Shown piece by piece: positions 24,352 to 35,779 of a DNA stretch of 64,000 nucleotides; position 1 is the first letter of the stretch, and each line of letters begins with the position of its first letter. The position numbers were made by a program, and so were the translations under genes. The stretch comes from Corinectria fuckeliana (taxonomy: Eukaryota; Ascomycota; Sordariomycetes; Hypocreales; Nectriaceae), in NCBI GenBank assembly GCA_019137255.1, contig WPDH01000200.1, positions 1 through 64,000 on the forward strand, given 5' to 3'. The notes beneath the pieces were generated by a model, which did not search any database, was not told the origin of the DNA, and saw only the letters and a list, made by a program, of their open reading frames with translations.

Positions 24352-25613
24352 GGTTGGTGGTGGTAGGGCAGAGAGAGACAGAGAAGAGAGAGAGTGTGTG
24401 TGTGTTGTGTTTGAGAGAGATCAAGCTGGAGTCGGACAGGCGGGAAGGGACGGGACGGGGAATAAGATCGGGCGGGAAGGGACGCAAGCGGGATGAGGCG
24501 AGTGGGAAGGTTGTGGAAGAAGCTTGTTGGGGGAAAAGGCCGTGGTGGGAGGTTGTGGCGGGACCAGGGATCGCGCGGGGGCGTTTGTCGCGATGATCAG
24601 GCTGCGGCCCAGAAGAGGGGAGACGATGGTGTTGAAGGGTTGAGGGTTAAGTCAACGGGTTAAGGTTGCGGGAGGGGAGGGATTAGACAGGTATCTAGTA
24701 GTTGGGCTGGCTGTGGCGAGGCTGGAGGAGGACCTGGGGGAGGTTGGTGGGTGAGACGAAGAGTTGCGGTTGGTCGGTTGCAGCAGAGGAGGAGTTGGAG
24801 CTGCCTGCTACCTTAGATAGGTACGTATGCGACACTGGTGGGGCAGGTGCGGCGATGCAATATGACGCTGTGCCGCCTGAAATTGAGATGGGACTCAGGA
24901 TGCGATGGCGGTTGTAGTAGATTAAGCAGCAGATGAATCCATCCATCCATCAATCAGTCAATCAAAGAGAGCAGTCTCACAAGTGTTCTCTGCCTTGTTT
25001 CGTGACTGATAAGAGTTTTACTACCTATCTCGGTGGGAACTACCTAAGCACATCACTTGTTCCATCGCCATCCACCGTCTTCTGTCGCCAGATAGCATCC
25101 AAGGCTCGGGTAGATGGTTGCGCCGTGTCAAGGCAGGGCACGACATTACTTCGTGTCTAACATGCTAGATACCTACTATTCAGTATTCCATCCAGGTTGC
25201 CAATCCTCTCAAGAGCTAACGACTGTCTACAATCAACAGCCAGCAGCTCATACCGCACAAATATGTTCGTTCGTGCATTTGTTGGTCGGTCCTCTCGACG
25301 GATTCTCTGGACCGATGGTCTAGGGTAGATAAGCACATGCGACAACCCACTTTTTAAAATGGTGGGGCCCTGGACAACCTCACACTGGGCCTATCATCTC
25401 AGCTCACCGTCTCAAACCCCAGCTTCACTTCCACCATCGTGCGTCCAACGTAGAAAGCAGCTCATTGCGCATAGCCGCAAGCGCTCAAAACCGACAGAGC
25501 GTCCAGAGATGCGCCAGATCTCATTAACACACACCCCTTGCGTGCACTTCAGCAAGCTCGCTCATGACGGCGCCAGAACATGACAAAGTCCACCGTATGA
25601 ATCGCCGCCCACC
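24352..25613. promoter_or_regulatory. divergent DSK2 / NPR2 promoter region
   Basis: About 1.26 kb. The DSK2-proximal 200 bp is a strongly purine-rich tract on the plus strand (GAGAGA and GTGTGT runs). No gene is recognisable in the rest. Confidence 0.5.
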
Positions 25614-26980
25614 ATGATTCAAGGTATCTTCTACGCTAGATTCTTTCCCCAGGAAGGTGAGCAGCCCCTGGAAATCGCGCTGTGAATACTCACTCACCAC
25701 CACTACCAGGTCCCAAGATCGTCGCCCAGTCCCCAGCCGGCTGCATCACGCCCGTCGACGCCTCCACCAAAGCTCCCCTTATCGACTTCGACGTCCTCCA
25801 GGAGTACATCATCCCCCGCCAGGCCTTCTGCAACCGCTTCCTGACCATCAACACGCCCGACGGAAAGTACGCCGTCCTGGGCTACCCCGTTGTCATCCCC
25901 CACACAAAGTACCTTCGCAATGAGTTCATCTTCAACTTCGGCCTCGTCCTGGACGCCGACGAGGACCAGATGCCCTACGAGCGGGTCATCCGCCGCCTCG
26001 CCTCCACCTTCTCCGAGATGGAGAAGCAGAACGAGTACCTGAGCCAGAATGAGTGGAGACGCGACGGAGGTGGCAATGGCCTCAGCGGGAGACGACCTAT
26101 TGATAGCTTGCTGCAGATTGTCAAAGAGGACTTGGACAACTACGGAGAATGCATGATTCCCGTCGGTGAGTTTATCTCCTGGTTTTGATACAACACGGCC
26201 AACGATGACTGACGCAACCTCCCAGACGAGGCCAACACCATCAACATGAAGCTGTTCCCCCACCACGTCCAACCCCCCGTCGTCAAGGGCTGGCACGTCC
26301 CCGTGCCCAAGACCAAGCTCGCCGACATCGTCGACCCGACCTGGGACCTCACCCTGCAAAAGGTCATCTCCCACATCGACGGCGTGTCCGACGTGCGCCG
26401 CATCGCTCACGCCGCAAACGTCTCCCTCGACCTCGCCAAGACGGCCCTCCGCCACCTACTCTACTACGACACCGTCCTGCTCCTCGATATGTTCTTCTTC
26501 GGCGCCTGCTACGCCCTTCGCCCGGGCATCCACGACTTCATCGGCAACGTCGACGGCATGGTCGACGAGTGCGCCGCCTACGTCTCCCACGGTCGCGGCC
26601 GCGTCAGCAACTACCACCTCATCAAGCTCATGTCCACATTCGTCCAGGGCCGCACCGTCATGGAGTGGCTCAAGGGTCACCAGGACGCCGGCTTCGAGGT
26701 CCTGAGGTATGTCGACGTCCGCCGGTTTGTCCAGTTCGGCATCATCAAGGGCTGCCTTTACCGCGTGCATAAGTATGTCGTCTCAAAGCAGTACCTGGCC
26801 GCCCTGGCATCCGGCCAGAGCCGTCCAGTCCTGGGAGGAGATCCCCTGCAAAAGTACACGGACGGGTGCCATCACTTCGAGCAGATAATCACCGAGCAGA
26901 ACCTCACCGAGAGCGAAATTATGGAGAAGCTCAAGGCGCTTCCCGTTCCCAAAGGCGACTTGACCGTCCTCTACCAGTAG
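25614..26980 (+). CDS. NPR2: nitrogen permease regulator 2 (Npr2/NPRL2), SEACIT/GATOR1 subunit
   Basis: Acts with Npr3 and Iml1 at the vacuole surface to restrain TORC1 when amino acids or nitrogen are scarce. Three exons (25614-25656, 25710-26165, 26226-26980) give 417 residues. The first exon is only 43 bp (MIQGIFYARFFPQE), and the junction reads QEG-PKIVAQSP. Family signatures include LIDFDVLQEYIIPR, RNEFIFNFGLVLD, the helical RVIRRLASTFSEMEKQNEYL and the C-terminal winged-helix-rich part (LMSTFVQGRTVMEWLKGH, RRFVQFGIIKGCLYRVHKY). Exon phases all fit. The 3' end converges on the mitochondrial TyrRS gene, 163 bp apart. Confidence 0.95.
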
Positions 26981-27143
26981 ATGAGGCCTGCAACACGGAG
27001 ACAAGCAAGATAAGATCTAGCTTATATATATGTCGTCATAATTTACACCACGTCTATGGTATCATCCAGAATACAGTATTGTACAGTATAGTCATACAGG
27101 GCATAGCCAAGCGGAGAGCTGGGAATCTTTTACCCTGCCTTCC

Positions 27144-29125
27144 CTACCATTTTGAGGTCGGGGGCTTCTTACTCCGAGCCCGTTCGCGCACCTCCATCTT
27201 GTTGGGCAACTCAATGTTCGGGTTGTTGGCCACCCTGCGCACCCCCTGCCTGTCGCTCGCTATCTTGGCTAGCTGAGCATCTGTCAACTCCTCTCCCCTT
27301 TCCTCGGCGTCTTTTTGGAGCTCCGCCTTCATCTTGAGCTCCGCCTTCATCCGCCGGTGGACGCCGGTGTAGGGCTGGCCGGGGTAGATCTCGCCGCTCG
27401 CATTCCACTCTTCGTCGCTGATGAGCTCCACGATGCGGATGTTGTGCTTGCCCTTGCGCAGGATAAGCAACCGCTCATCGATGAGGAACTTGGACGTCTC
27501 CTCGGGAAACCAGGCCTTCATGGGGGTCCATGACAGGTTGCCGGGGACAAGGCCGCGCTTCTGCCCAGGCTGGGCGGCGATGTACGCGCCTTGCTGGGAG
27601 ACGAGGCGCATGCCATCGCTGCTGCTGGTGGCGAGACCGGCAGCGAAGAGAATCTTGGCGGGGGACACGCCCATGATGGACTTGGGGAGCTTGATGTCGC
27701 TCCTCGGGGCGTTGTTAGGGGTGATGATACCCGACGACTCAGGTGGCTCCCTGATAACGGACTTCATCTTGTGGCCAAAGCGGAACTCGTGCTGCTTCGC
27801 CTCCTCGAGCGCCCTCTGAGAGCCGTGGACGAGCGAAACAACCTCGAAGGCTAGTGAGTGCTGCGCAATCCTCTGGGAGGGATCTTGCTGATGCTCCACC
27901 ATGGTCTTCTGGATGCTATCAAGGGACATGAAGGTGAACATCTTCAGCAGTCGCTCGACCTCCTCGTCCGAACGCCGCACGAAGTAGCCGTACAGCTCAA
28001 AAGGCGACGTCTTGAACTCGTCCAGCCAAATGGCGTTGCCAGCACTCTTGCCGAACTTGGCGCCCGAGGAGTCCGTCAATAGGGGGACTGTGAAGCCAAC
28101 GGGGTCATGCTGCCAGCCGGTCGGCATCTTGGCGTACTCGGCCTCTTCCGTTTCGCGGATGATCTTGAGGGCATCGCATCCAGCGACGATGTTGCCGTAC
28201 TGGTCTGAGCCTCCGATCTGCATCTGGATGCCCAGCTTGCTGTGCATGTGCCAGAAGTCCCAGCCCTGCAGAAGGGGATACATGAACTCGCCAAACGACA
28301 TGCCGTCTCCCTCATTCATCTTGCGCTTGACGCTGTTCTGTGTTAGCTAACCTGCAAGGTCCGAGCACAGCAAGACGGGACTTACGTATCACGACTTAGC
28401 ATGGGACCGATCCGGGCATGCCTGCCTATCCTCTTGATAAAATCGTAAAGAGTCAGGCTGCCCAGCCACATGTTGTTGTTCACGAGGTGATGCTTCGCAG
28501 CCCAATCGTCTTCATATCCATGCTTCGCCTTAAGGTGGTGGACGTTGGCCCATATCCTCTTCAATTGCACGTGGATTTTTGTTATGTTCTTGGTGATGTC
28601 CGAGTTGGAAATGATGTCTCGGCTTTGTAGTCGGTCGGTAGGGTCGCCGATACGCGCGGTTGAGCCACCGATCAAGGTGATGGCGGGATGGCCGTGGAAC
28701 CACATCAAGAACAAGGGCATCAGAGGCAGGATATGTCCGACGTGCAACGAGTCAGCCGTAGGGTCGATTCCGACATAGGCGCCTATCCGCTTGATGCGCA
28801 TGACCTCCTTGATCGTCTCGGGGTTTCTGGGCACATGTCAGGTCTGGCGGAACCCTACAGTGTATTGCGATGCGACGTACCCTGCGACGTCCTTGATGTA
28901 GCCTCGCTCCTGAAGAATGTCCCATACGTGGGGAAGCTCTCCGCTCTGGATCTTCTCGGCCCTCTTTTCCCAACGCTCCTTGCCTTCAGCTACCTTTCTC
29001 AACCAACTGCCCGAGACTCCTCGCGTTTGGTGGAATCCGAGGACGGGTCGTAGTGCGTTGACGCATCGTGGGCGGATGACTGGTCTCGCGGTCGAGAGCC
29101 TCGATGTGGCAGCGCGGGACGCCAT
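27144..29125 (-). CDS. MSY1: mitochondrial tyrosyl-tRNA synthetase (CYT-18 type)
   Basis: Charges mitochondrial tRNA-Tyr. The Neurospora ortholog CYT-18 also promotes splicing of group I introns, which is established for that species and only inferred here. Three exons (29125-28881, 28826-28386, 28332-27144) encode 624 residues. The presequence (MASRAATSRLSTARPVIRP) is mitochondrial in type. Class I motifs are HVGH at residues 110-113 (HIGH) and KFGKS at 321-325 (KMSKS equivalent), with the tyrosine-pocket segments YVGIDPTADSLH and QIGGSDQYGNI. The C-terminal RNA-binding part is S4-like (FLIDERLLILRKGKHNIRI). The acceptor at 28333-28335 was chosen over a nearby AG because only it preserves frame (T-V-K-R-K). 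Confidence 0.95.
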
Positions 29126-29570
29126 GTCGATCGGGGCTGGGTCGGAGTAGATGTATCGGTAGAGGGTTCTGAGAGTGTTACATTGGTAGTCGGAAGAACA
29201 AAAAGACTACAGGAAGTCAATCCCGAATTGCACGATCCACCACAGCGAGAAAGCTCCACGATCGTCGACCTACAAGTTCGCTGTCGAAAAAAAAAAGCCC
29301 ACCAAGCAGGCCCATCACGAATTGCCAGCCAATCACATGTGCCCCGGGCCTTTGGCTCGGCTGATTATTGTTGCGCTCCGTGCCATCCGGCTCACGGCCT
29401 TGATCGGAATGTGACTGGCCAATCACAGGCCAGCCAATTCAAGATCCTCGGCAATGCCTCCGTCCCGACGACGCAGTTTCGAATCATCATCACCGTCATC
29501 TACACTCTTCCTCCTCCGCCGTCACGCCCTCGAATAGCCACCAATTGAGCGCCGCTACCGCATCGTCACC
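29126..29570. promoter_or_regulatory. shared divergent promoter, mitochondrial TyrRS and SDH anchor
   Basis: Only 445 bp separate two divergent genes for mitochondrial proteins. It includes an A11 run near 29288 and repeated CCAAT-like/ATTGG-type boxes (for example CCAATCACA at 29330 and 29430). A common regulator is plausible but not shown. Confidence 0.5.
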
Positions 29571-30234
29571 ATGGCCTCAATTGCGCGTCCCTCTCTGCTG
29601 CGACAGACCGCCCTGGCTTCTCGATGGGCGGTCGCCCCCTCCGCCTCGACCCGAAGCGCCTTCGTGAAGCCCAGCTTCCAGTCACAGCTTATGGGCGTCG
29701 CGGCTTTCCACAACACCACCCGGCGATCCGCCATTCTGCCCCCGGGCCCTCGTACGTTTCGCGCTGGATCTTGCTGCTGTCCCGAACTTGCTAACTTATC
29801 AATGCAGAGCGCATCGACGGCAACGGTACGACCCGACTCGTGCTGCCGACCTTCTTCGCATGAAAGCTAATGATCCCGCAGTCAACGATCCCGCCCCAGT
29901 CCCCGAGCCCAGCGCCGCCCACGGATCGTACCACTGGTCCTTTGAGCGCCTCCTCGCCGCCAGCTTGGTTCCCTTGGTCGTCACCCCCTTCGCCGCCGGC
30001 TCGCTCAACCCCACCACCGACGCCATCCTGTGCAGCGTCCTCCTCCTCCACTCCCACATTGGATTCCAGTCGGTCGTCATCGACTACATCCCTCAGAAGA
30101 AGTACCCCGGCCTCCGCAAGATTTTCTGGTGGCTCCTGAACGCCGCTACAGTGACGGTTGGCGTGGGACTGTACGAGTTTGAGACCAACGATGTTGGTAT
30201 TACCGAGGCTGTCAAGCGGGTCTGGAGGGCATGA
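29571..30234 (+). CDS. SDH4: succinate dehydrogenase membrane anchor subunit (SdhD/CybS)
   Basis: Small anchor of mitochondrial complex II, holding heme b and the ubiquinone site with SdhC. Three exons (29571-29751, 29808-29825, 29882-30234) give 183 residues; the middle exon is only 18 bp (QRIDGNV across the junctions). A mitochondrial presequence (MASIARPSLLRQTALASRW) precedes the conserved GSYHWSFERLLAASLVPLVV helix. Helix 2 is ILCSVLLLHSHIGFQSVVIDY, with the His of LHSHIGF as expected heme ligand and the Asp-Tyr pair near the quinone. The third helix is FWWLLNAATVTVGVGLY. Phases fit at both microexon junctions. Confidence 0.94.
29808..29825 (+). other. 18-bp microexon of the SDH anchor gene
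   Basis: It is flanked by AATGCAG on the left and GGTACG on the right. Removing introns 29752-29807 and 29826-29881 joins PPGP to QRIDGN and then VNDPAPVPEPS without a frame break. Skipping it removes exactly six codons. Confidence 0.8.
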
Positions 30235-30970
30235 GGGAATGGAGCGTGATGGGTATCGGCAGCATGAACTTGTCGAGCAGACAAATGGCTGCAGGCAACT
30301 GTATAGAATCTTAGTTTTGTCAAGAAACGAAACGCTGTGTTAAATCGTTTTTAACGCCTTCTTGCATGTGAAATTTCCAGTGGCATTTCAATTAACTAGC
30401 ATGCACCAGTTCATACAAAATTCGGTGTTTCAAAGCCTCGTATATGCAAGTCGTCTGCTCACGAAAGAATCCTGCTGCGTCACGACTACCTGGCTGCGGG
30501 ACAATTGGCTCTATCGATTGCCCGCCATATCTATCTATTCGGTTAGAAAAGCGGGCGTAACAGCGAGCGTGACAGGCAAGTGACTTTCCAACTGTACCTA
30601 ACTGCACTACTAATCTACAGTACAAGTCATGACTCTCCTTGTGTTGGTGGACCTTGGCGTGCCTAGGGAAGGCAGCGATTGCATGCATATTCCTTCATAA
30701 AGAGTTACCGAAGAGCCCGGTGTGATATGTTGACATGTGATGCTCACTACGACAGCCCCTCCGTGCTTAAGCAGCATATTAGAAATACTCATCCGGCAAA
30801 GAGCCAGAAAAAAAAAAAGGGTTGTGTCAATCAGGATCTATTTTGGTATTACGTTATTCACTTGTTTACTATTGCTAGGATGTCGCGAAATTGCTTCTGG
30901 CTGAGTGGGAATGAAGAACTAGGTCCATGGTCTCAGACTCTCAGTTTCGACATCCCTCATCAACGCTTGG
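30235..30970. other. intergenic between converging SDH4 and BTA1
   Basis: Contains the two 3' regions. An open stretch at 30679-30990 includes an A10 run and shows no family resemblance. Nothing supported. Confidence 0.5.
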
Positions 30971-33685
30971 CTATATGGTCAGGCTGGTAATCTCGGGACC
31001 TCCAGCCTGGTCCATCTCCGGAGTAGGCGGCGGCAGATTCTCCGACTTGGTGCAGATCCAGCAAGAAGCATACATGTTGACGCGGTCTATGCAAGCACCG
31101 TCGAGCCGGGCACCGTGGCGCTTGGGCGTGAAGCCGTGCCGTTCAAACTCCTTGATATACCACGGCGTCAGCGCTGAAGAGCGTAGCAGCACCCGGCCGC
31201 CCATCTGGAGAGCTCGGTTGAGCTTCGTGATCTGGGCGGCGGCTGCGCGCGAGCCCGTGTCGAACCAGTCCATGCTGTCCATGACGACGGCAACCGTCAG
31301 CGTCCCGGGCATGATGCGGGCAATGACTTCCTCGAGCTCATCGGTATGGATGCGGAGGCCGTCGAGGGCGTTGGGGCGCGAGAGCTTGGCGTGGGCCTTG
31401 GGACTGAGGTAGTCGGGGTGGCACTTGCGAGAGAACTTGCCGGCGAGGCAGACGTGGTAGTACGGATTGTCCTCGGCAATGTGAGTCTCCTCGGCGACAG
31501 GGTCAAGCGTGTTCACCATGTAGTGCCAGATGGCGTGGGAGCGAGTGTTCTTGGCGACAGGCTTGGGGCCCGCGACCACGTCGGACACGGCGTGATCGGC
31601 CTCGATCATGGCAAGCTGGTTCTTGGGGACGCCCAGAGCAGCCCAGAGGAAGCTCTCCTGGGCGACGACGAGGTTGCAGACGAGTTTGGACAGCAGAGCA
31701 GGCCGGACCTTGTTGCGCCAGATCTCTCGCTGCTCGTTGAGTGTCTTGGCCTCGAGCAGCTGCTTCACAGCCGTCCGGAGGCCGAAGACGCGGGCGATCC
31801 ACCGGAAGACGCGGATGGCATGGCGGGAGCCTCCCGTGTCGTAGAGGCCGTAGCCGCTGCTGTTCTGGAAGACGTGGGTGTTCTTGAGCCAGTACTGAAA
31901 GGCGCGGCCGGACAGATGGGGAGACAACTTGGTGATGAGCAGGTCGCGGAACTGCGAGTGCTTGCCGTCTCCAAAGATGCTCCAGAAATCCTCGTAAGGC
32001 AGGCCGGACGTGTACGCAGCGGCCTTGAGCTCAAGGAGGTGGTTCTGGGTGGGGTTCAGGTCGACGGCGTGAACTCGAGCAGGGCTCTGAGTGAGGTAGG
32101 AGAGAATGTTGTCGCCGGCGGACGTGATGGCGAGCACCTTGTCATCGGGGCCGAGCTTCAGGAGGCGCTCGTCGATGCGCGTGTCTTCCCAGGTAAAGGC
32201 GTAGATGTACTCGTCGTTGAACTGGGTGTGCTTCCTGAGCTGGTCGTCGTAGTAGATGCGCCAGTGGTGGTTCTGGTAGAAGAACGAGGGGAGAGGGAGG
32301 TTTGACGACAGGTTCTGGACTGCGGCGAGGAACGCCTTAGAGCGAATCTCCGGGGCAGATCTCTCGATGGCCCGCGTCAGAGCATCGCCCTGGTTGACTG
32401 GGTGAAGGTAAGGCGACTCGGTGGCCAGCGCGTCGATGCGCTCAAGAATCTCATGAGGAAGACTGGACGAAGAGAAGGGCTTCTTGTGGCACCCCAGCCA
32501 GATGTAGTAGGGGATGGCGCCCAGTCCCTTGTTCCGAGTGTTGACGTTGAGAACGGTGCCGAACTTGTACTCGAGGTAGTCTCGGCGGCTGGGCTCGAGG
32601 CCAACGCGGTCCAGATCGAACCAGGAGCGCCAGAAGTTTCGCGAGAGGAAGTTGACGTGGCGGTCTACCAAACCGCCCGTGTAGTTCCGGAACGCAAAGT
32701 CAACCTTGTTCTGGACGTAGAAGTCCACCACGCCCATGATGCCCTGGGGGGACAGCAGCGAAGTCACCGAATCGATGACGGAGTAATAGTCGGGCTAGGG
32801 CACGAGGATTAGCGGCTTCCCAAGGCCCAAGGCGAAGTGTTTCTCCCCTCGGCTCGGGGTTCATGCTGGGCACCCACAATCATGGACAAGCTGTAAGACA
32901 AGGTGATGAGGTCCGCACTGCCAAAGTCCGGACGCGGCTTGGTGAAGTAGCTCAGGCCCGGAGACCGGAGCTGGGCCGGGTCCGATTCCATGACGGGCTC
33001 GTGGTCCTCGAGGCGGAACTTGCGAGCGTCTTCGCAGACGACTTTGACGTTCTTCCAGCCGAGTCGTTCGAACCGCTTGCTGGCCACTTCGCACAGAGAC
33101 GGGGAGAAGTCGACGAGGTAGACGCTCGAGAAATACTCGGGGACGTCGACGAACTCGGCCATGGCCTCGATATTGAAGCCAGTGCCGCCGCCAATCTGGA
33201 GCAGACTCGTGTAAGGACTTCTAGAGAAATTCAATCGCAAAAGGGAATAAAAGCAGCTTACATCAACCCAAACCCGCTTGTTCTTGCGGGTGCCCTCCGC
33301 CTGCTTCCCCTTGGCCTGGAGCTGTGCGGCAACGAGCGCCAACATGTCCTCGCGGCCGCGGAGGAGGACCTTCCGCGTGGCGTCGTAAGCCCCGGCTTGC
33401 TTCTTGTAGAAGCTCTCCAGGGCATCTTGCTGGTTGCCCTTGGAGCCGCCCTGGTGAGGCTTGATGAAGGAAGAGTAGAAGAAGAGGACAAAAGATTTGA
33501 GCAGCCCGGGGGACTCGTCCTTGCCCCCGCCAAAGACGGAGGAAAGGCAGAGGGTGCTGAAAGCAGCCGCCACGATTCCGGCAAGGAGGGTCTGGACGGA
33601 GCCCAGGGACAAAATGTTACCACCCTAGGATCATTGGTTAGCAGTGAGCGTGGGAGCCGCAGGGAAGACGCACATGAGAAGCCAT
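30971..33685 (-). CDS. BTA1: betaine-lipid (DGTS) synthase, fused BtaB-like and BtaA-like
   Basis: Makes the phosphorus-free lipid diacylglyceryl-trimethylhomoserine from diacylglycerol and S-adenosylmethionine. Four exons (33685-33674, 33624-33262, 33195-32878, 32794-30971) give 838 residues with all junctions in phase 0; the first coding exon is just 12 bp (MASH). A membrane segment follows (VQTLLAGIVAAAFSTLCL), then a SAM methyltransferase module with VWVDIGGGTGFN at about 122-133 (BtaB-like). The large C-terminal exon is the DUF3419/BtaA-like aminocarboxypropyl transferase (EYIYAFTWEDTRIDERLL, ITSAGDNILSYL, VHAVDLNPTQNHLLELK). This order, methyltransferase first, is the fungal arrangement and is reversed relative to the algal Chlamydomonas enzyme. 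In fungi the gene is typically induced by phosphate starvation; no CACGTG box was seen in the upstream 1 kb. Confidence 0.95.
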
Positions 33686-35779
33686 GGTACTCTCTCATTG
33701 TTCAAGGAGAGAGGGAGGTTGTTGAAAAAGCGCTATCTAGGAGACGCAGTGTGAAACCCGTGGACAAGATCAGGTTGAAAGATGAGAGCACATAGAAAGA
33801 CACGGCACGGCAAGCTAAGGATATATACGCCCGGGCCTATGACATGAAAGGGGGCGTGAGGTGACGACAGAAGCGTGAGCCAATGGCTGGAGCACATGTT
33901 TGATCACCGTGTGGCTGTAGGGGCCCGCGAAGGCAGCGCTGGCAGCGCACATGTGCCATGCTGGGCTGTGAGCGGCTGCTTGACGTCGTGGTAGCGTGGG
34001 TGGGTTTTGACGGCTCTGGTTTGCCCTCTTTTTGAAGATCCGCACAGTTTCCGAAGGCAATGGAAGGTTGAGCAAAGCCGGAAAGATGCAATGCCTGCAA
34101 CGTTGCGGCACAGACGAGGGTCTGAGGCGAGGTAGCTTCATGCGAGCGGACATGATGATATTGCCCCCTCGGTCGAGGTCTTGGGCCTTCCAGAGCTCTT
34201 GACGTCCATGTGGATGGCCTGTGTAGCCAGAAAGTACAACCGGCCGAGCTGTATTCATGAGGACAGCCTCTACAACCTCCGGAGCTGTCATGGCTAGTTG
34301 TTGTTTGGCTGGGGTGCGAGGAGGCTGGCGTGTTAGCGGGACGTCTACGAACCATGCATTGCCCGATTAGGAAATCCCAGCAGCCAATCGGGGGCCGTTC
34401 ACCCACCACATGTGGCAGTAGCTGTTCGTGTAAGGAGTGCAGAAGCCATGACGCCGGGAACAAGCAGACAAGATAGAGAGAGCGAGCTCGGTGTCCGAGA
34501 TGCACTTTGCAGTAAGCGATTACTCGGTTCACAGATGAAAGCTAGCTCTTGTGCGGCATTTTATTCTGGTGCCAATATCGCAGCCGTCACTTTCTAATAC
34601 GACAACGCATATCCGTGCGTCCTTGGTCATGAGCTTGCGCAAGAGAACCGCCGGCACTTGAAATGGCGAGCGACAGGACGCTTGGGAGAAGGCGTGTGAG
34701 CCCTCCGGGGTAGTGATAATGCTCAGCCGTCTTGGTGCCAGCACTTAAGACGCTTAGCATGGGGCTGACGGTCCGATTACTTTTCGGATCTTTCATGGAC
34801 CATCTCACCGTCGAAGCCGTTCTCTAGAACACCAGTGTCCCAAATTGCTGGTTTTCCTTGGGCGTCTACGATCTGACCTTTGAGACTTTTGAGGGATCAA
34901 TGTCAACGAACTAGGCTTAGGTGAGTAGATAGGTGAGAAACACGAGCGTGGGACGGACGGCTTTTGTGTGGCTGGTGGCAAGATCTTTGCAGTTGTCGAA
35001 GTGTTCAAGATGTCTGGACTCTGAACATTAACAACTCGAGGATTGGTTCAATAGTACAATTTTTAAGATCTCTGCTATTCGGGCTGTAAACCTACCCTTC
35101 TCTACTATCACGCTACTCCCTAGGGCCCGTAGGCCAGAGTTATCTCCAACTCCCCACCCCCAAACGCCCCCGTCAAGACCTCGCCGACCACAGGCGGCAG
35201 TGGCTCCAACTGGGCCGCCTTGACCTCGTTCTCTCAGTGGCCGGGGCTAGCAGCTCTTTAACAGTAAGGCGTTGGCACGAGACTTCTCGCAGTAAGGAGA
35301 GACGAAGAGACCTATGGGCTGCGGAAGAGATGGATAACAGGAGATGGATGGCTCATAGCGCCATGTTATGAAAATAGAACTGAAGAAGAGAGGAAAATAA
35401 ACCAAGCATGGTCTCCATGGCTGTTAGGCTTCGTCGTTGGAAACTACGGACCAAGAAAAATTCAATTCAGATAAGGACCAACAGCTCGACTCTATATACT
35501 TACTTACCTATCACCTAGGTACCTACCTATTAGTAGGTAATCAAGAAACCAAACTCAACTGCTAGCTGTCACTCGATGATTTACAAGCCCCATACCGTCT
35601 TCAGAAACACAGGACAAGCCCGCTCACAGATTAAAAAAAAAACCGCGTGTTATTCATTAACCCTATTCCCCATATCGCTATTCCATCAACGCCTTCCGTC
35701 CGTGCAAACAAAGAAGTTTGCAAGTAGCAACTAGATATATATATATATAAACACCTGAACGAAGCCCGTCGCCTCAAGC
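33686..35779. other. 2.1-kb gene-free stretch upstream of BTA1
   Basis: Contains the BTA1 promoter and the 3' region of ADA3. Two CACATGTG palindromes occur near 33943 and 34406, which are E-box-like. A TAGGTACCTA palindrome is at 35516-35525 and a short (AT)n run near 35736. Open stretches at 33815-34532 are overlapping in several frames and unsupported. Confidence 0.5.

Noticed and set aside
33943..34413. CACATGTG palindromes as phosphate-response (CACGTG) sites for BTA1
   Set aside because: The core differs from CACGTG, the known NUC-1/Pho4 target; I list them only as E-box-like.
33815..34532. Overlapping open frames of 158 and 231 codons upstream of BTA1
   Set aside because: Two frames over the same DNA with no family resemblance; position suggests BTA1 promoter or leader.
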